From Halobacillus kuroshimensis DSM 18393 (GTDB lineage Bacteria > Bacillota > Bacilli > Bacillales > Halobacillaceae): a DNA stretch of 64,000 nt. The stretch is taken from contig NZ_AUDY01000008.1 of NCBI RefSeq assembly GCF_000425705.1, forward strand, positions 310,001-374,000. Direction: 5' to 3'. Under the pieces are notes generated by a model. That model was not told the DNA's origin. It did no database searches and saw only the letters and a program-made list of their open reading frames with translations. The first letter of the stretch is position 1. Every line of letters begins with the position of its first letter. The translations under genes were made by a program, and so were the position numbers. Positions 1-8,643 of this stretch are shown in pieces.

Positions 1-1536
1 ACAGATGCAAAATGGCGCGATATGGCCGGGCGGTGCAGCTTTTTAAAATCTAAATTTAATACGATGATGGTTTCGTTCCGCCTGTTCCTGGCAAAGGTTT
101 CGATCACTCAATGGGAACAACTCGTAGAACATCCGGAGGTTCGATCCGCCCGATTTTATTTAAATGAAGAAAGAAGAAAAATGGAGGACCAGCTTTCTCC
201 TGAGATGGAAGCACTTATTCATGACCTTGCTGTGGATGGGTTTGATGGGTGGGAAGATCATTACGAGCAGGAATTATCGAACCTCCGCGTAAGGGTGGAA
301 GCGAACGGAGAAGCTCAGAGTATTCCTTTCAGCCAGGCTTTTGTACAAGCGGCCTTTTCTCACGATCGTCGTGTAAGGAAAGCTGTAGGTGAAGAAATCT
401 TAAACACCTGTGAAGCGAATGCCGATCGGTTTGCTTCTATTTTCAATCACTTTGCTGGATTTCGAAACGAGCTTTACCGAATTCGTGACTGGTCTAATCC
501 GTTGAAGGAAATGCTGGATCAAAACCGCATACGTGAAACGACCATCTCGAGTTTGATGAACACTCTGCATGAACATAAACACTTGCTGCATCAATTTTTC
601 CAAAGAAAAGCTGAATTGAGTAAGGTCGATAAGCTGACATGGTATGACACGCAGGCGCCGACGTATACCTCAGAAACATCGCTCACCTATGACGAAGCGG
701 CACAAATTATTATTCGTCAGTTCCACTCTTTCAGTGAAAAACTGGGGGTGTTTGCTGAACGCGCATTCGAACAGGGGTGGATTGATGCAGAGCCTTCTGA
801 ACATAAACGTCATGGTGCCTTTTGTGCATCACTTCCGGCGGCTGAAGAAAGCCGCGTGCTTCTGTCGTTTACAGGCAGTTATCAGGATGTGGTCACGCTT
901 GCCCACGAACTGGGGCATGCCTACCATAATTTAATCCTACATGAACAGCCGGGTTTTGCCAGACAGATTGGTACAGGACTTGCAGAAACAGCTTCTACAT
1001 TCCTTGAAAATCTTGTCCTTGATGCAGCAATTGAACATGCGGAAACAAAAAATGATCAACTCTCTCTTTTGGAGATGAAAATTACTAATGGACTGAAGTA
1101 TACCGCCTTTATCCCGGCAAAGTTTGAGTTTGAAAGAGCTTTTTATGAACGTCGGAAGCATGGGGCCCTTTCAGCTGATGAACTCGTTCAATTGAATACT
1201 GAAAAAGAAGAGGAGTGGTTCAAAGGCACCTTGGCGGATGTAAATGGATATACATGGATGACGATTCCACATTTCTATAGTACAGAAAAGGCCTATTATA
1301 ACCTTCCGTACACGATAGGTTACTTGTTCAGTAACGGTCTATATTCGATGTACTTAAAGGAACGGGAGGGCTTTCCAATAATGTATGACCAACTGCTTGA
1401 GAATTCTGGAAAGCGTACGATGGAAGAACTGGGAAGGGAATTTCTGAATGAGGATTTGACTGGATCAGACTTCTGGGAAGCTTCTTTAGAACCTTTAAAG
1501 GATGCAGTAGAAAAGTATATAAAACTTACAAAGTGA
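1..1536 (+). CDS. M3-family oligoendopeptidase (PepF-like), 5' end outside the window
   Basis: This is a cytoplasmic zinc metallopeptidase that cuts short peptides. The zinc motif HELGH lies at residues 295-299 counted from the internal ATG at 22, followed by the GLAETAST segment that supplies the third zinc ligand. The reading frame is open from base 1 (Thr-Asp-Ala-Lys...), and family members are near 600 residues, so roughly 90-100 N-terminal residues lie before the window. The ATG at 22 is therefore probably internal and not the start. The C-terminal half is typical of the pepF/M3 group. The family call is firm; the exact substrate is not known. Confidence 0.93.
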   Translation, partial: TDAKWRDMAGRCSFLKSKFNTMMVSFRLFLAKVSITQWEQLVEHPEVRSARFYLNEERRKMEDQLSPEMEALIHDLAVDGFDGWEDHYEQELSNLRVRVEANGEAQSIPFSQAFVQAAFSHDRRVRKAVGEEILNTCEANADRFASIFNHFAGFRNELYRIRDWSNPLKEMLDQNRIRETTISSLMNTLHEHKHLLHQFFQRKAELSKVDKLTWYDTQAPTYTSETSLTYDEAAQIIIRQFHSFSEKLGVFAERAFEQGWIDAEPSEHKRHGAFCASLPAAEESRVLLSFTGSYQDVVTLAHELGHAYHNLILHEQPGFARQIGTGLAETASTFLENLVLDAAIEHAETKNDQLSLLEMKITNGLKYTAFIPAKFEFERAFYERRKHGALSADELVQLNTEKEEEWFKGTLADVNGYTWMTIPHFYSTEKAYYNLPYTIGYLFSNGLYSMYLKEREGFPIMYDQLLENSGKRTMEELGREFLNEDLTGSDFWEASLEPLKDAVEKYIKLTK

Positions 1537-1714
1537 CTTTTTAGAGTGAATGCCTCATAATTCCGTCGATTTCGTACATCTGCGGAGGATTGTCTATCGA
1601 TAATTTCATTGATCTTTCTGGACTTATTGTGATGTCTAATCCTAAATTACTTCATGAGGACCATGGATTAATCAGAGGAACCACAAATGACTGAAAAACG
1701 GAAGGCAGGGTACT

Positions 1715-2386
1715 ATGACAAAAGCCATCATTTTTGATATGGACGGAACACTATTTCAAACGAATCAAGTCCTGGAAGCCTCTCTTGAAGATACTTTCCA
1801 GAAGTTGAGGAAAATCAACAAATGGGAGGGAGATGCCCCGCTGGCTGAATATCAGCAGATTATGGGGGTACCTCTTCCAAAAGTGTGGGAGACACTGCTG
1901 CCTGAGTTTACTCCATACGAAAGAAACGAAGTGGACGCGCTCTTTTTAGACAGGCTCATCAGCCATATTCGAAACGGCAGAGGCGCCTTGTACCCCGGTG
2001 TGAAAGAGACGATGGGACAACTGACGAATCAGGGCTTTTCTGTATACATAGCCAGTAATGGCCTCAAACGTTACCTGCAGACGATTGTAGAATATTACCG
2101 TCTCAATAGCTGGGTAGCGGAGACGTTCAGTATTGAACAGATTGATTCCCTTGATAAATCCAGTCTTGTACAGGAGATCATCCAAAAGCATCATATACAG
2201 GAAGGGGCAGTTGTCGGGGACAGACTGTCTGATATCAGGGCGGCCAAGGAAAATGGTCTTACAGCGGTGGGGTGCCGCTTTGATTTTGCGCAGGAGGAAG
2301 AACTCGCGCAGGCGGATCATGTCATTGAAGATCTGCGTGAGTTGAAGCACGTCATACCGTTACTGGAAGGAACAACCTATCCATAA
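1715..2386 (+). CDS. HAD-superfamily hydrolase, phosphatase type
   Basis: A 223-residue haloacid-dehalogenase-fold phosphatase. Motif I DMDGT is at residues 8-12 (nucleophile Asp8, general acid Asp10). Motif II (S/T) is in the YIASNG segment, and motif III/IV in the VVGDRLSDIRAA segment, which carries the metal-binding aspartates. The helical cap between motifs I and II fits the phosphoglycolate phosphatase/beta-phosphoglucomutase subgroup. The start follows GGCAGGGT at a suitable distance. It stands alone and ends at a strong terminator. The substrate cannot be told from the sequence. Confidence 0.9.
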   Translation: MTKAIIFDMDGTLFQTNQVLEASLEDTFQKLRKINKWEGDAPLAEYQQIMGVPLPKVWETLLPEFTPYERNEVDALFLDRLISHIRNGRGALYPGVKETMGQLTNQGFSVYIASNGLKRYLQTIVEYYRLNSWVAETFSIEQIDSLDKSSLVQEIIQKHHIQEGAVVGDRLSDIRAAKENGLTAVGCRFDFAQEEELAQADHVIEDLRELKHVIPLLEGTTYP

Positions 2387-2403
2387 CAACTTGTAAGCGT
2401 AAG

Positions 2404-2434
2404 GGCTGTACACACATGTGTAGTACAGCCTTTT
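2404..2434 (+). terminator. Terminator after the HAD hydrolase gene
   Basis: An 8-bp stem GGCTGTAC/GTACAGCC is followed by TTTT, 17 bases after the stop codon of the phosphatase gene. Confidence 0.8.
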
Positions 2435-2454
2435 GATTTCGGAGAGGGGCCCGG

Positions 2455-2547
2455 GTGCAATGGGCGGTCGGGATGGTATTGATCAGCGCTACGAATGCTG
2501 TTGCCATGGTTGTATTTATTGTGGCGGCATCTGCCGGAACGTCATGA
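2455..2547 (+). CDS. Possible 30-residue membrane peptide
   Basis: A GTG-started frame encodes 30 residues, nearly all hydrophobic, enough for one membrane helix. A GGAGAGG ribosome binding site lies 7 bases before the GTG, and a terminator follows right after the stop. It sits alone between two terminators. No known family was recognised. It could be a genuine small membrane protein or a leftover piece of a larger transporter. Confidence 0.35.
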   Translation: MQWAVGMVLISATNAVAMVVFIVAASAGTS

Positions 2548-2550
2548 GAA

Positions 2551-2583
2551 AAAAAGATCGTTCTTAAGGAACGATCTTTTTAT
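2551..2583. terminator. Bidirectional terminator
   Basis: The stem AAAGATCGTTC/GAACGATCTTT with a four-base loop is flanked by A-run and T-run, so it can work in both directions. Confidence 0.85.
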
Positions 2584-2696
2584 TATTTTCTGAGCTCTCG
2601 CGAGAGAATGATGGAACTGAGAAGAGAGGGTGTGACAAAAACACCCATAACTTATAGAATTTAGGTAGCTGTATAACAAAGGAAGAGGGATTCATC

Positions 2697-3149
2697 ATGA
2701 AAACCAATGAAAATAAGACATGGAAAAGGAAGCTGGGTTATGCAGGCTTTGTACTGGCTGCCTTCGGTCTATCCTACTTCCTCGCTTATTCGCTCAGCTA
2801 TACGCCCCTCGGTTATGATGCTGTCGGATTTAAGATGGTTAATGAGGATTTCACAACGGTCACGGTTGAGAAAAACAATGCATTCGGAATGACAGAGGAA
2901 ACCGTGATGTATGATCCACCTGAAGAAGATCAATGGAAAGCCAACATGCTCGTAGATCAGCTCAATGACCAGTCCATTCACTACTGGCTGTTTTTCACTT
3001 CCATCTTCGCAGCGTTGTACTGGGTTGCCGTTGATGTGAAAAAAGGGGAGAGCGTTCGGAAAACCATTCTATACAGTTCCTTTGGGGTTGTGTTGACGGG
3101 TCTTTCTTTAATGGATCAGCTGTATGATATTAAAGACATCCTGTCATGA
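2697..3149 (+). CDS. Small integral membrane protein, unknown function
   Basis: 150 residues with a basic N-terminus, one membrane helix at about residues 13-32, a soluble acidic loop of about 60 residues, then two more helices (about 98-112 and 124-140). The loop between the first and second helices is probably outside the cell. No family recognised. GGAAGAGG precedes the ATG at normal spacing. The next small membrane gene begins 22 bases downstream, so the two are probably cotranscribed. Confidence 0.75.
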   Translation: MKTNENKTWKRKLGYAGFVLAAFGLSYFLAYSLSYTPLGYDAVGFKMVNEDFTTVTVEKNNAFGMTEETVMYDPPEEDQWKANMLVDQLNDQSIHYWLFFTSIFAALYWVAVDVKKGESVRKTILYSSFGVVLTGLSLMDQLYDIKDILS

Positions 3150-3171
3150 ATGGAAGAGAGGAGGAGAGACG

Positions 3172-3336
3172 GTGTACGGGTGGCTGACAGGGATATCGAT
3201 TCTTTTACTTGCTTTCATGCTGTATCTTAATCGCAGGACATTGTTTACAGACGTGGAAAATGTGAAGGTGCTGATCATGATCTTTGTTTTCCTTCCTCTT
3301 TTGCTCGTTTTTATCACAGGGGCTGTGTTTTTATAA
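3172..3336 (+). CDS. 54-residue two-helix membrane protein
   Basis: The GTG at 3172 follows GAGGAGAG, which is a better start than the ATG at 3124 inside the previous gene. The protein has two hydrophobic helices (about residues 3-20 and 33-53) and a short basic/acidic linker. It lies between another small membrane protein and a PPOX flavoprotein. No family recognised. Confidence 0.65.
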   Translation: MYGWLTGISILLLAFMLYLNRRTLFTDVENVKVLIMIFVFLPLLLVFITGAVFL

Positions 3337-3359
3337 GAAAACAGAAGGGTGGAAACGGG

Positions 3360-3989
3360 ATGTATCGGTTCAAGAAGACGATTTCGGATGAGCAAGAGCT
3401 CCGGAGTCTTGTCGGAGCTCCAAGTGATCTCGTTCGCAACAAGGTGATTGACAGCCTGGATGACAGCTGTATGGATTTTATCTCTAAATCTCCGTTTCTC
3501 GTGCTCACGACTTCAGGTGAAAAAGGGCAGCCGGACGCCTCTCCGAGAGGGGACTACCCAGGCTTTGTCCACATCCTAAACGAAAAACAGCTGGTTATAC
3601 CGGAAAGGCCGGGGAATAAACGGGTGGATTCCCTGCGTAATATTATTGCTAATCCACGTGCCGGTCTGCTTTTTTTCATTCCGGGACTTGGAGAAACGCT
3701 CCGTATTAAAGGTCGTGCGGAGATCATACAGGATCCGGATGTGCTGAAGAAAATGGCAGTCAAAAATCGTCTGCCTGAGCTCGGCATTGCTGTGGAGGTA
3801 GAGGAGTGTTTTATTCACTGTGCCAAAGCCTTCATCCGCTCGAAGCTCTGGCAGCCGGAAGCATGGATCGCAGAAGGGAAACATCCGAATGCCGCCCGGA
3901 TGCTTTTTACACATGTCAAGCTCCCTGGTTCCACGATGGACTCCATTCAGGACCGTCTGGATGAGAGTTATCATTACAGACTGTATTAG
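3360..3989 (+). CDS. PPOX-class FMN-dependent flavoprotein, MSMEG_1061 type
   Basis: 209 residues with the split-barrel fold of the pyridoxamine-5'-phosphate oxidase superfamily. The core region around FLVLTTSGEKGQPDASPRGD and the later VIPERPGNKRVDSLRNI segment match the MSMEG_1061-like group, which binds FMN or F420 and acts as a general oxidoreductase. This is not true PdxH: the vitamin B6 binding pattern is missing. The start has GGGTGG 10 bases upstream. The substrate is unknown. Confidence 0.85.
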   Translation: MYRFKKTISDEQELRSLVGAPSDLVRNKVIDSLDDSCMDFISKSPFLVLTTSGEKGQPDASPRGDYPGFVHILNEKQLVIPERPGNKRVDSLRNIIANPRAGLLFFIPGLGETLRIKGRAEIIQDPDVLKKMAVKNRLPELGIAVEVEECFIHCAKAFIRSKLWQPEAWIAEGKHPNAARMLFTHVKLPGSTMDSIQDRLDESYHYRLY

Positions 3990-4006
3990 TTGGAGGTGGG
4001 CTTGAG

Positions 4007-4096
4007 ATGGATGTGATTATGAACATCTTAATTGGCGTCGGCCTTGTTTATTTTGTTTTCTTTCTTATCGCTTTCATTTCCGCAGTGAAAAAGTAA
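4007..4096 (+). CDS. 29-residue membrane peptide
   Basis: A very strong ribosome binding site (GGAGGTGGG) lies before an ATG that opens 29 codons, ending with Lys-Lys. It encodes one hydrophobic helix of about 22 residues with a charged tail. The gene starts 18 bases after the PPOX gene, so they probably share a transcript. No family recognised; the strong start site is the main support. Confidence 0.5.
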   Translation: MDVIMNILIGVGLVYFVFFLIAFISAVKK

Positions 4097-4250
4097 AGGG
4101 TATTTATAATAGGCGGAGTTAAGTTTTAGTGTTGCTTACCTTTGGAAAATAACTCTCCTATCATTGGAGTTTATAATGGTTATTCAGGGGCTGCTGTTGT
4201 ACAGATATCTACAGGAGTTAAATTTTCGCAGAAACAAAAGGGGAATTGGG

Positions 4251-4463
4251 ATGAACAAAAAGACTATTTTGATTTCAGCTATCATTTTCGCAGCTGTGAC
4301 CTTAATCTTAAACAATGTCCTGCAGACGGCTGTTGGGGGATTTTTGATGACTTTAAGTTTTTCAGCATTTGTAGTGCTGATTACTGGGGCTGTTTACTAC
4401 ATTAGTAAGTTCTACATTAATCAAATTCATTACAATCAAAAGAACCGGGAAAACATTAAATAA
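4251..4463 (+). CDS. 70-residue two-helix membrane protein
   Basis: The ATG at 4251 follows AAAAGGGGAA. The reading frame is open further upstream to 4164, but that part has no ribosome binding site and is poor in hydrophobic pattern, so the later start is preferred. Helices lie at about residues 5-25 and 29-52, and the tail is basic and rich in Asn and Gln. Unknown function. It ends just before a bidirectional terminator. Confidence 0.65.
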   Translation: MNKKTILISAIIFAAVTLILNNVLQTAVGGFLMTLSFSAFVVLITGAVYYISKFYINQIHYNQKNRENIK

Positions 4464-4500
4464 AATCGTCAACTATCCATATAAACCCTAAAGCCTTATA

Positions 4501-4542
4501 AAAAGAAAAGCCGTCCAGTAACTGGAACGGCTTTTCTTTTTG
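4501..4542. terminator. Bidirectional terminator between convergent genes
   Basis: A stem AAAAGCCGT.CCAG / CTGG.ACGGCTTTT flanked by A-rich and T-rich runs lies between the small membrane gene and the oppositely oriented transporter gene. Confidence 0.85.
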
Positions 4543-4545
4543 GAT

Positions 4546-5418
4546 TCAATCTTGAGCCTGTTTAAAGGATAGCAGGGTGATGGTCACCAGAATAATAACC
4601 ATGCCGGCACCTTGGATGAGCGATAAACTGTCACTGAGAATAAGGACGCCGAAAATGGAGGCGGTGACCGGTTCCACCATAGCAACAATGGAAGCTGTAG
4701 TAGGAGCTGTCCGTTTAATCCCGAATACATAGAGGACGAAGGAAATGCCTGCACCAATCAATCCGAGTACGATGAACAGAGGCAGGTCCTCTGATGTAAG
4801 AACGGAAGCCGCTTCCTGAATATCCATATAGAAAAACAACAGGATGCTGAAAACGATGAAGGAAATCGTCAGAGTCGTTGGTGCGCTTCCTTCTGCAGCT
4901 GCTTTTTTGAAGGCGAAAATGAACAGAGCGTAGGACAGGCCTGAGCCGAGTCCAGTGAGTGCGCCGGTCAGGTTGACGGATGCCCCGCTGCTGCTATAGG
5001 CTCCGGTAAGCAGTACGACCCCGATCAATACGGAAACGATACAGCCCCATTTCAGCCAGGATGACCGTTCGATCCCTAAAAAGAAAGAAGCAAGCAGCAC
5101 AAACACAGGTGCGGTGTACATGAGGGTCGCCGCTACCGCAATACTGGATGATTCTATACTAAGAAAATAAAGTGTGAAGTTCCCGGCGACGCCGACACCA
5201 GCCAGAGCTGCCCATAAAACGAGCGAATACGTGCGCGGCATATGCTGGCGGGGCTTGATGATAAACCAAATGAAAACACAGACGAGACCGACGGCTCCCC
5301 TGTAAAAGGAAATGACGCCTGGGCTCCATCCTTTATCCATTAAAATGTCTGCAACACCACCGGTCATCCCCCATAAGATAGCGGCGGTCAAAATGAATGT
5401 GACACCGATATATTTCAT
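4546..5418 (-). CDS. EamA-family (DMT superfamily) transporter
   Basis: 290 residues with ten predicted membrane helices arranged as two EamA repeats of five. The first repeat begins with the typical AAILWGMTGGVADIL stretch and the second near GALTGLGSGLSYALF. DMT proteins of this kind export or import metabolites such as amino acids or cysteine pathway compounds; the substrate cannot be assigned. The start has GAGGAGG upstream on the minus strand. It is a single gene. Confidence 0.9.
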   Translation of the reverse strand: MKYIGVTFILTAAILWGMTGGVADILMDKGWSPGVISFYRGAVGLVCVFIWFIIKPRQHMPRTYSLVLWAALAGVGVAGNFTLYFLSIESSSIAVAATLMYTAPVFVLLASFFLGIERSSWLKWGCIVSVLIGVVLLTGAYSSSGASVNLTGALTGLGSGLSYALFIFAFKKAAAEGSAPTTLTISFIVFSILLFFYMDIQEAASVLTSEDLPLFIVLGLIGAGISFVLYVFGIKRTAPTTASIVAMVEPVTASIFGVLILSDSLSLIQGAGMVIILVTITLLSFKQAQD

Positions 5419-5807
5419 AAGCTTCCTCCTCTATTTACCATATCTATTTAGGGCATATTCCATCAGGAAACCCTTATTAAACGTAGAATCATCAACAACT
5501 ATAACAATCGGTATAATGGAGTAGGGACTTTGGGGGATGAAGATATTCTGAGATAACATATTGTGTTGATTTTTAGATTTTTTAATGCGTGCAATACCTG
5601 TAACTATTCCTTTCCATGGAGGGGAAGGGTTTCTCCGATATTAAGAAGTCATTAGCGGTACGAAGTTGATAGGAAATCCCTTATGATACGAGAAGAGCTC
5701 AGTTTGCCCTGTAAACGGGCAAAAGGATAACTTGGATAATAATGGAGCGTATACATTGCAGAAAATGCGCCCTTGCTGTACATTGGTGCCAAGGTGGTGG
5801 AGAATAG
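5419..5807. other. Intergenic region with one inverted repeat
   Basis: No convincing gene is seen in these 389 bases. The only structure noted is TTTGCCC-7-GGGCAAA at 5703-5723, about 85 bases before rpiA. It has no T-run, so it may be an operator for rpiA and not a terminator. A convincing sigma-A promoter was not identified. Confidence 0.4.
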
Positions 5808-6491
5808 ATGGATGTGAAACAGCGTTGTGCGGAGAAGGCACTGGAATACATAACCGAGGGCAGCATTATCGGGCTTGGTGGAGGAAGTACAATCAAGCAC
5901 TTGATTACGTTGATTAATGAAAACAAGATTTATGTGAAAGTAGTGACGCCGTCCTGGGAGACGAAACAGCACTGCATCGACGCCGGCCTGGAGGTCGTTT
6001 CCATCACAGACGTTAGTAAGATCGATACAGCATTTGACGGCTGTGACCAGGTCGATGAACAGTTTCACGCCTTGAAAAGCGGGGGAGGCATACATTCGAT
6101 GGAAAAACTGGTCGCTGAACTTTCAGAAGAATATATTCTGCTTGTCGATAAAACGAAAATCGTCCCGGTATTAACCTATGACCACCCGGTCGCTTTGGAA
6201 GTACTACCGCAGGCGCTGCATTTTGTAAATCAAAAGATGAAATCGTTCCCGGCCCGCGCATCTCACGTCCGTCAAAGCAGCGGACAGGATGGACCGGTAT
6301 ATACCGGGAATGGAAACCTCTTAGTAGACGTTTATATGGAAGCGGGGCAGGACGGTGCTGATTTGGAACGCCGGTTCAAAGGGATGACCGGTGTGGTCGA
6401 TACATCGCTGTTTACGTCTGTCGTTACCAAGGTACTGGTAGCTGGAGAAACAGGAGTACAGGAAATGAAAAAAGGAGGAGATGTAAGATGA
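5808..6491 (+). CDS. rpiA: Ribose-5-phosphate isomerase A
   Basis: RpiA interconverts ribose-5-phosphate and ribulose-5-phosphate in the pentose phosphate pathway. At 227 residues it has the family length. Visible motifs are the phosphate loop GLGGGST (residues 22-28), the catalytic aspartates Asp77 and Asp80, Lys90 and the base Glu99. The usual DGADE motif is DGCDQ here and the lysine motif reads KSGGG where most have KGGGG, so this is a divergent member, but the catalytic set is kept. GGTGGAGAA precedes the ATG. The gene overlaps the following oxidoreductase by four bases (ATGA), so the two are translationally coupled. Confidence 0.88.
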   Translation: MDVKQRCAEKALEYITEGSIIGLGGGSTIKHLITLINENKIYVKVVTPSWETKQHCIDAGLEVVSITDVSKIDTAFDGCDQVDEQFHALKSGGGIHSMEKLVAELSEEYILLVDKTKIVPVLTYDHPVALEVLPQALHFVNQKMKSFPARASHVRQSSGQDGPVYTGNGNLLVDVYMEAGQDGADLERRFKGMTGVVDTSLFTSVVTKVLVAGETGVQEMKKGGDVR

Positions 6492-7459
6492 CACAAGTAG
6501 ATTGGGGAATTATAGGACCCGGCGGGATTGCCGGAAGCTTTGCCAAAGCGATCCAGGAGGTGAATGGAAGCGTATACGCGGTATGGGGCCGCAACCCTGA
6601 GAAGACGCAAGCCTTTGCTGATGAATACCAAGTCGAGCACGTCTATGCAGAAACCGCACAGCTGCTTCAGGATGACAACGTGGATGTGGTATATATAGCT
6701 ACCCCGCACAGCATTCATTATAACTATATTATGGACGCACTAAAGCACGGCAAGCACGTCTTCTGTGAAAAAGCGATTACGATGAACGGCAAGCAGCTTC
6801 AGGAAATTATTGATTTCGCAGAAGCTGAAAACCTCATCGTTGCTGAAGCGATGACGCTGTACCATATGCCTTTGTATCAGAAGCTTGCTGAAATGATACA
6901 AACAGGAAAAATCGGAAAGGTGAACATGATCAACGTGACATTCGGAAGCTGTAAGGAGGATGATCCATCCAACCGCTTCTTCAACCCGGATCTGGCCGGC
7001 GGCGGAATGCTGGATATCGGCACCTATGCGCTGTCGTTTGTCCGTTTCTTCCTGTCCAGCCAGCCGACAGAGCTTCATACGACAGTGAAAAAATATCAAA
7101 CGGGCGTCGATGAACAGTCCGGCATTGTCATGAAGAATGAAGATGACGAAATGGGTGTCATCTCCCTTGCGATGCGGGCGAAGATGCCGAAGCGCGGGAT
7201 TGTTGCCGGTGATGAAGGTTTCATTACTGTGGATGATTTCCCGAGGGCCCAGCAAGCGACGATCACATATACTGCGGATGGCTCTGTTGAAACGATCGAG
7301 GCCGGTGATACGAAGAAGGCGCTGCAGTATGAGGTCGAGGCTGTAAACCGTTTGATACTGGAAAAAGGGGAAAACTGGACCCTTCCGCTTTCCCGCCAGG
7401 TGATGGAGTTAATGGATGAAGCCCGCCAGCAGTGGGAGTTAACGTACGATTTTGAATAA
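6488..7459 (+). CDS. Gfo/Idh/MocA-family NAD(P)-dependent oxidoreductase
   Basis: 323 residues. The N-terminal Rossmann domain (residues 1-120) starts with GIIGPGGIAGSFA, the dinucleotide-binding loop, and contains the EKAI segment with the conserved lysine of the family. The C-terminal alpha/beta domain (about 130-320) contains GGGMLDIGTYAL, where the acidic and histidine-type catalytic positions normally lie. Such enzymes oxidise sugars, inositols or trans-dihydrodiols. Coupling to rpiA suggests a sugar or sugar-phosphate substrate, which is an inference. Confidence 0.88.
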   Translation: MTQVDWGIIGPGGIAGSFAKAIQEVNGSVYAVWGRNPEKTQAFADEYQVEHVYAETAQLLQDDNVDVVYIATPHSIHYNYIMDALKHGKHVFCEKAITMNGKQLQEIIDFAEAENLIVAEAMTLYHMPLYQKLAEMIQTGKIGKVNMINVTFGSCKEDDPSNRFFNPDLAGGGMLDIGTYALSFVRFFLSSQPTELHTTVKKYQTGVDEQSGIVMKNEDDEMGVISLAMRAKMPKRGIVAGDEGFITVDDFPRAQQATITYTADGSVETIEAGDTKKALQYEVEAVNRLILEKGENWTLPLSRQVMELMDEARQQWELTYDFE

Positions 7460-7463
7460 ATGA

Positions 7464-7498
7464 AAAGGCAGCGCCCGATTTTGGCGCTGCCTTCTTTA
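7464..7498. terminator. Terminator between convergent genes
   Basis: The stem AAGGCAGCGCC/GGCGCTGCCTT with a short loop and TTTAT tail follows the oxidoreductase gene and can also serve the gene on the minus strand. Confidence 0.85.
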
Positions 7499-7500
7499 TA

Positions 7501-7878
7501 TCAATAGCTGGCGAACAAGTCCTGTTGATCGGGAATGTTTTCGAGGTAGGTGATTTCCCCATTCTCATTGAGCATCGCCTTATCAATGCCGGTCTGGGTG
7601 TACACTTTGCCGGAAGCAAGCTTCCCGCAGACGGCCCATTTCGTTACATAAAGGTCTGTTCCCTCGTGTTTTCTCCAGCCTTCATACATATGCTTCAAAT
7701 CCACGTTGTTTTCATAAATGCTGCGTACGAAGGATTTCCAGTTGTCTATTCCTTCATTACGGTCTCCGTTCAGGACAAAAACCATATCTTCACTGAACAG
7801 CTGATGAAGCTCTTCTTCCGCTTGTTCACTCGTTCTGGAACGGTCAAATAAGTCGAAATACAGATCTAAGTTTTTCAT
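7501..7878 (-). CDS. NTF2-like (SnoaL-type) protein
   Basis: 125 residues that fit the cone-shaped NTF2/SnoaL fold: an N-terminal helix with DLYFDLFDRS, a short LFSEDMVFVLNG strand pair, then a series of beta strands ending in a tryptophan- and charge-rich sheet. Members may be isomerases, dehydratases or simple ligand binders. AAGGAGAGA lies before the start on the minus strand. Function is unassigned. Confidence 0.75.
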   Translation of the reverse strand: MKNLDLYFDLFDRSRTSEQAEEELHQLFSEDMVFVLNGDRNEGIDNWKSFVRSIYENNVDLKHMYEGWRKHEGTDLYVTKWAVCGKLASGKVYTQTGIDKAMLNENGEITYLENIPDQQDLFASY

Positions 7879-8043
7879 GATGTCTCTCCTTCAATAGATC
7901 CCGTGCAGGATATGTGATACGCGTTTAAACATATAGAATAAGGGGGCCTGTTGTCAAAAAAACGGCCTGACATTAAGATTTTTCCTCTGGATGACTGTGA
8001 TAAAATAATTGGTATACCGTTTGATCACAAAGGGGACGTACGT

Positions 8044-8406
8044 ATGATTTCATTTCTATTAACATTGAAGCGGCTGTTGACCGCCTTAGTCCGGAGTATG
8101 AAGGAGCCCGTCTTCCGCTCGCTGCTGACGACACTAGCTTTCATTCTGCTTTCCGGTACGTTATTTTACAGAGGGGTGGAGGGCTGGACGTATCTGGATG
8201 CCTTTTATTATGCCTTCAGCAGTCTGATTCCAACCAGCGGCAATACCGGCCTTGTCCCCCAGGAGGACTTGAGTAAATGGTTTACGATGATCTATCTGTT
8301 TGTCGGGATGGGCGTCATGGCTATGGTGTTAATCAAAGTGGGATTGGCGGTTGCGGATTTCGAGAAGCACGAGGGAAACCAAACTCAGCGCAGAAAGACA
8401 TTATAA
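8044..8406 (+). CDS. Two-helix ion-channel-like protein with atypical selectivity filter
   Basis: 120 residues with the layout of a two-transmembrane potassium channel pore: outer helix (about residues 24-40), pore loop, then inner helix (about 78-100). In the pore loop the expected TVGYGD is replaced by PTSGNTGLVP, so the aromatic of the filter and the usual Gly-Tyr-Gly are missing. It may conduct another ion or not be a channel. The ATG at 8044 follows AAAGGGG; the frame is open back to a TTG at 7951, but that extension is charged and lacks family resemblance. Confidence 0.7.
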   Translation: MISFLLTLKRLLTALVRSMKEPVFRSLLTTLAFILLSGTLFYRGVEGWTYLDAFYYAFSSLIPTSGNTGLVPQEDLSKWFTMIYLFVGMGVMAMVLIKVGLAVADFEKHEGNQTQRRKTL

Positions 8407-8474
8407 AATTTTTGTTGACCGGACAACCGTCTCTGCTTACAATAGAAAACAATATCTTTAAACACAACTTCAGA

Positions 8475-8549
8475 ACGACTCGTATATCGTTGGAAATAAG
8501 GTCCAAAAGTCTCTACCAAACTACCGTAAATAGTTTGACTACGAGGAAC
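8475..8549 (+). promoter_or_regulatory. Purine riboswitch aptamer, guanine type
   Basis: The core matches the purine aptamer: P1 CTCGT/ACGAG, J1/2 starting TATAT, P2 TTGGA/TCCAA, J2/3 TCTACC, P3 CAAACTA/TAGTTTG with loop CCGTAAA, and J3/1 GACTAC. The base that pairs with the ligand is the C in GACTA, which predicts guanine or hypoxanthine; adenine aptamers have U there. It sits about 150 bases before the adenine deaminase start and is followed by a terminator at 8611-8643, so it probably shuts expression when ligand is bound. Confidence 0.9.
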
Positions 8550-8610
8550 GAATGAGAGGGGAACGTCTAACTATGGACAGGTTCCCGTTTATTCATTACT
8601 CCTTAACGTC

Positions 8611-8643
8611 AAACTCCAGGTCTGTTTCCTGGAGTTTTTTTAT
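8611..8643 (+). terminator. Riboswitch-controlled terminator
   Basis: The stem AAACTCCAGG/CCTGGAGTTT with a T-run lies between the purine aptamer and the adenine deaminase gene. It is the likely expression platform. Confidence 0.85.

Noticed and set aside
644-934. 96-codon plus-strand frame inside the M3 peptidase gene
   Set aside because: Shadow of the peptidase gene in another frame.
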